From Bacteroidales bacterium (GTDB lineage: Bacteria; Bacteroidota; Bacteroidia; Bacteroidales; UBA932), in the NCBI GenBank assembly GCA_017459075.1, contig JAFUDQ010000023.1, positions 1 to 64,000 on the forward strand: 64,000 nucleotides of DNA, given 5' to 3'. Shown here in pieces: positions 63,006 to 64,000 of the stretch. Numbering within the stretch: the first letter of the stretch is position 1; every line of letters starts with the position of its first letter. The notes beneath the pieces are model-generated. The model did not search any database. It was not told the DNA's origin and was given only the letters and a program-made list of their open reading frames with translations. The translations under genes and the position numbers were made by a program.

Positions 63006-64000
63006 CTATTCTTTTTCGCTTTCGGCGGCGAGGCTGCGAGCCAGGTCCAGGAAGGCGAGGGCGTCGGGACGGGAGGACAGGGCTACGGGCTCACCGGCAT
63101 CGCCACATTCGCGGATGCTTTGGACGATGGGTATCTGGCCAAGCAACGGAATGTCAAAGCGGGCGGCCATTTTGACGCCTCCGTCGCGGCCGAAGATATA
63201 GTACTTGTTCTGCGGCAGCTCTTCCGGGGTGAACCAGGCCATGTTTTCTACGAGGCCGAAGAGCTTCTTGTTCACTTTTTCATTGCGGAACATGTCTACA
63301 CCCTTTTCAACATCGGCCAGGGCAACAGCCTGAGGGGTGGTGACGATAACCGCACCCTCAACAGGGATGTCGTTAATAAGGCTGATGTGGATGTCGCCGG
63401 TTCCGGGGGGCATGTCTATGAGAAGGTAGTCCAGCACTCCCCATCGAACCTGTAAAATCATCTGTTTCAGGGCGTTGCAGGCCATAGGTCCACGCCATAT
63501 AAGTGCCTGTCCGGCCTGGGCGAAGTAGCCAATGGACATCCATTTGACGCCGTATTTCTCTATCGGCATGATAACGGTTTTGCCGTCTTCCTCTACGGCC
63601 TCCGGGACGGAGCCTTCGGTCGCCGTCATGATGGGAACCGAAGGACCGTATACATCGGCATCGGCAAGACCAACCTTGTAGCCAAGGCGGGACAGGGCGA
63701 CGGCCAGGTTCACTGCGACGGTGGACTTGCCTACGCCACCCTTTCCGGAGGCAACGCCTATGATATGGCGGACGTTGTTGAGTTCATCCAGGGTTAAGTC
63801 GTTGACGTTGGGCTTTTTAGACTTCGGCGCAGCCTCAACCTTTGATGTAACCACGATTTCGGTTCCGGCAGGAAGGGCGCGGTAAAGTGCGGCCCTGACG
63901 CTTCCTATCAAGTATTCTGCCAGAGGGTCCCTTGTTTTTGGAAAGAGCAGGACAACCTCTACCTTGCCGGGCTCTTCAAGTACTGAGCCCACCATCCCCA
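63006..64000 (-). CDS. mrp: Mrp/NBP35-family iron-sulfur cluster carrier ATPase (5' end outside window)
   Basis: P-loop ATPase that binds and delivers Fe-S clusters. The visible 330 or so residues show the C-terminal end of a DUF59 domain, then the deviant Walker A VASGKGGVGKSTVAVNLAVAL and DADVYGPSVPIM, LLIDMPPGTGDIHISL and VENMAWFTPEELPQNKYYIFG. An in-frame ATG at 63995 exists, but the N-terminal DUF59 domain would then be cut, and the frame remains open to the edge. I read the gene as starting outside the window. It may act with the suf genes at 20 kb. Confidence 0.93.
   Translation of the reverse strand, partial: GMVGSVLEEPGKVEVVLLFPKTRDPLAEYLIGSVRAALYRALPAGTEIVVTSKVEAAPKSKKPNVNDLTLDELNNVRHIIGVASGKGGVGKSTVAVNLAVALSRLGYKVGLADADVYGPSVPIMTATEGSVPEAVEEDGKTVIMPIEKYGVKWMSIGYFAQAGQALIWRGPMACNALKQMILQVRWGVLDYLLIDMPPGTGDIHISLINDIPVEGAVIVTTPQAVALADVEKGVDMFRNEKVNKKLFGLVENMAWFTPEELPQNKYYIFGRDGGVKMAARFDIPLLGQIPIVQSIRECGDAGEPVALSSRPDALAFLDLARSLAAESEKE

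Noticed and set aside
1..64000. tRNA or other structured RNA genes in intergenic gaps
   Set aside because: All gaps over about 30 bp were read; none shows a tRNA cloverleaf, GTTCRA arm or CCA end, and no riboswitch was recognised.

Overview
The window is a gene-dense chromosomal segment from a member of the Bacteroidota, most likely Bacteroidales. The evidence is lineage-typical gene content and promoters. Content includes a TlpA lipoprotein with a DUF4369-like N-terminus, a TonB without Pro/Lys-rich repeats, the coaX / outer-membrane protein / TPR / lptC / ppiD cluster, a short CpXC protein, FrdAB and a LuxR-type regulator anchored in the membrane. Many gene fronts carry the -7 box TAnnTTTG, and recognisable Shine-Dalgarno sequences are rare. 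I see no prophage, insertion sequence, CRISPR array, tRNA or rRNA. No coding sequence looks broken; mrp is cut by the right edge of the window.

Layout, left to right. 1-4.1 kb: a repeat cluster, then pnuC, uvrC and a TlpA lipoprotein on the minus strand. 4.2-8.1 kb: a shortened S10 ribosomal operon (rplC-rplD-rplW-rplB-rpsS-rplV-rpsC) with its own promoter and terminator. It lacks rpsJ in front and rplP onward behind. 8.3-13.1 kb (+): cdaA, mutS2, yraN and a mannose-1-phosphate guanylyltransferase. 13.2-19.3 kb: aspS, ksgA, a YihY membrane protein, a membrane-bound regulator and glyQS. 19.3-25 kb: folK-sufT-sufE-sufS, ruvA, mnmG and ybeY. 25-31 kb: tonB, hflX, frdB-frdA and an N-terminal-nucleophile amidase. 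31-42.8 kb: ruvB, an AT-rich gap, mfd, coaX and the outer-membrane/lptC/ppiD group, then a serine hydrolase. 42.9-54.7 kb: ychF, a nuclease-like protein, galK, a CpXC protein, a large metallopeptidase-like outer-membrane protein, a Na/Pi transporter, a thioredoxin-like lipoprotein, galM and thyA. 54.7-64 kb: a glycosyltransferase/YfhO operon, mutS, folA and mrp.

The most interesting reading is that this is the replication-origin neighbourhood. The 291-bp AT-rich gap between the divergent ruvB and mfd genes (32190-32480) carries three DnaA-box-like 9-mers in the same orientation at exact 12-bp spacing, plus an inverted one. A perfect ParB-type parS palindrome (TGTTCCACGTGGAACA inside a 24-bp palindrome) lies in mnmG, and a near-match lies in sufS. 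Genes left of the gap run mostly leftward and genes right of it mostly rightward. Base composition dips toward AT across about 20-37 kb.

A second theme is a dispersed repeat family of the GTCATCCTGAGCGAAGTCGAAGGATCT type. It sits at gene 3' ends, forms small tandem arrays with locus-specific spacers, supplies the stop codon of two genes, and has one copy translated in frame inside the YfhO-family protein. Functionally the window is rich in DNA repair and replication (uvrC, mutS, mutS2, mfd, ruvA, ruvB), translation (S10 operon, aspS, glyQS, ksgA, ybeY, mnmG, hflX), Fe-S assembly (sufS/E/T, mrp), folate/thymidylate (folK, folA, thyA) and envelope biogenesis.
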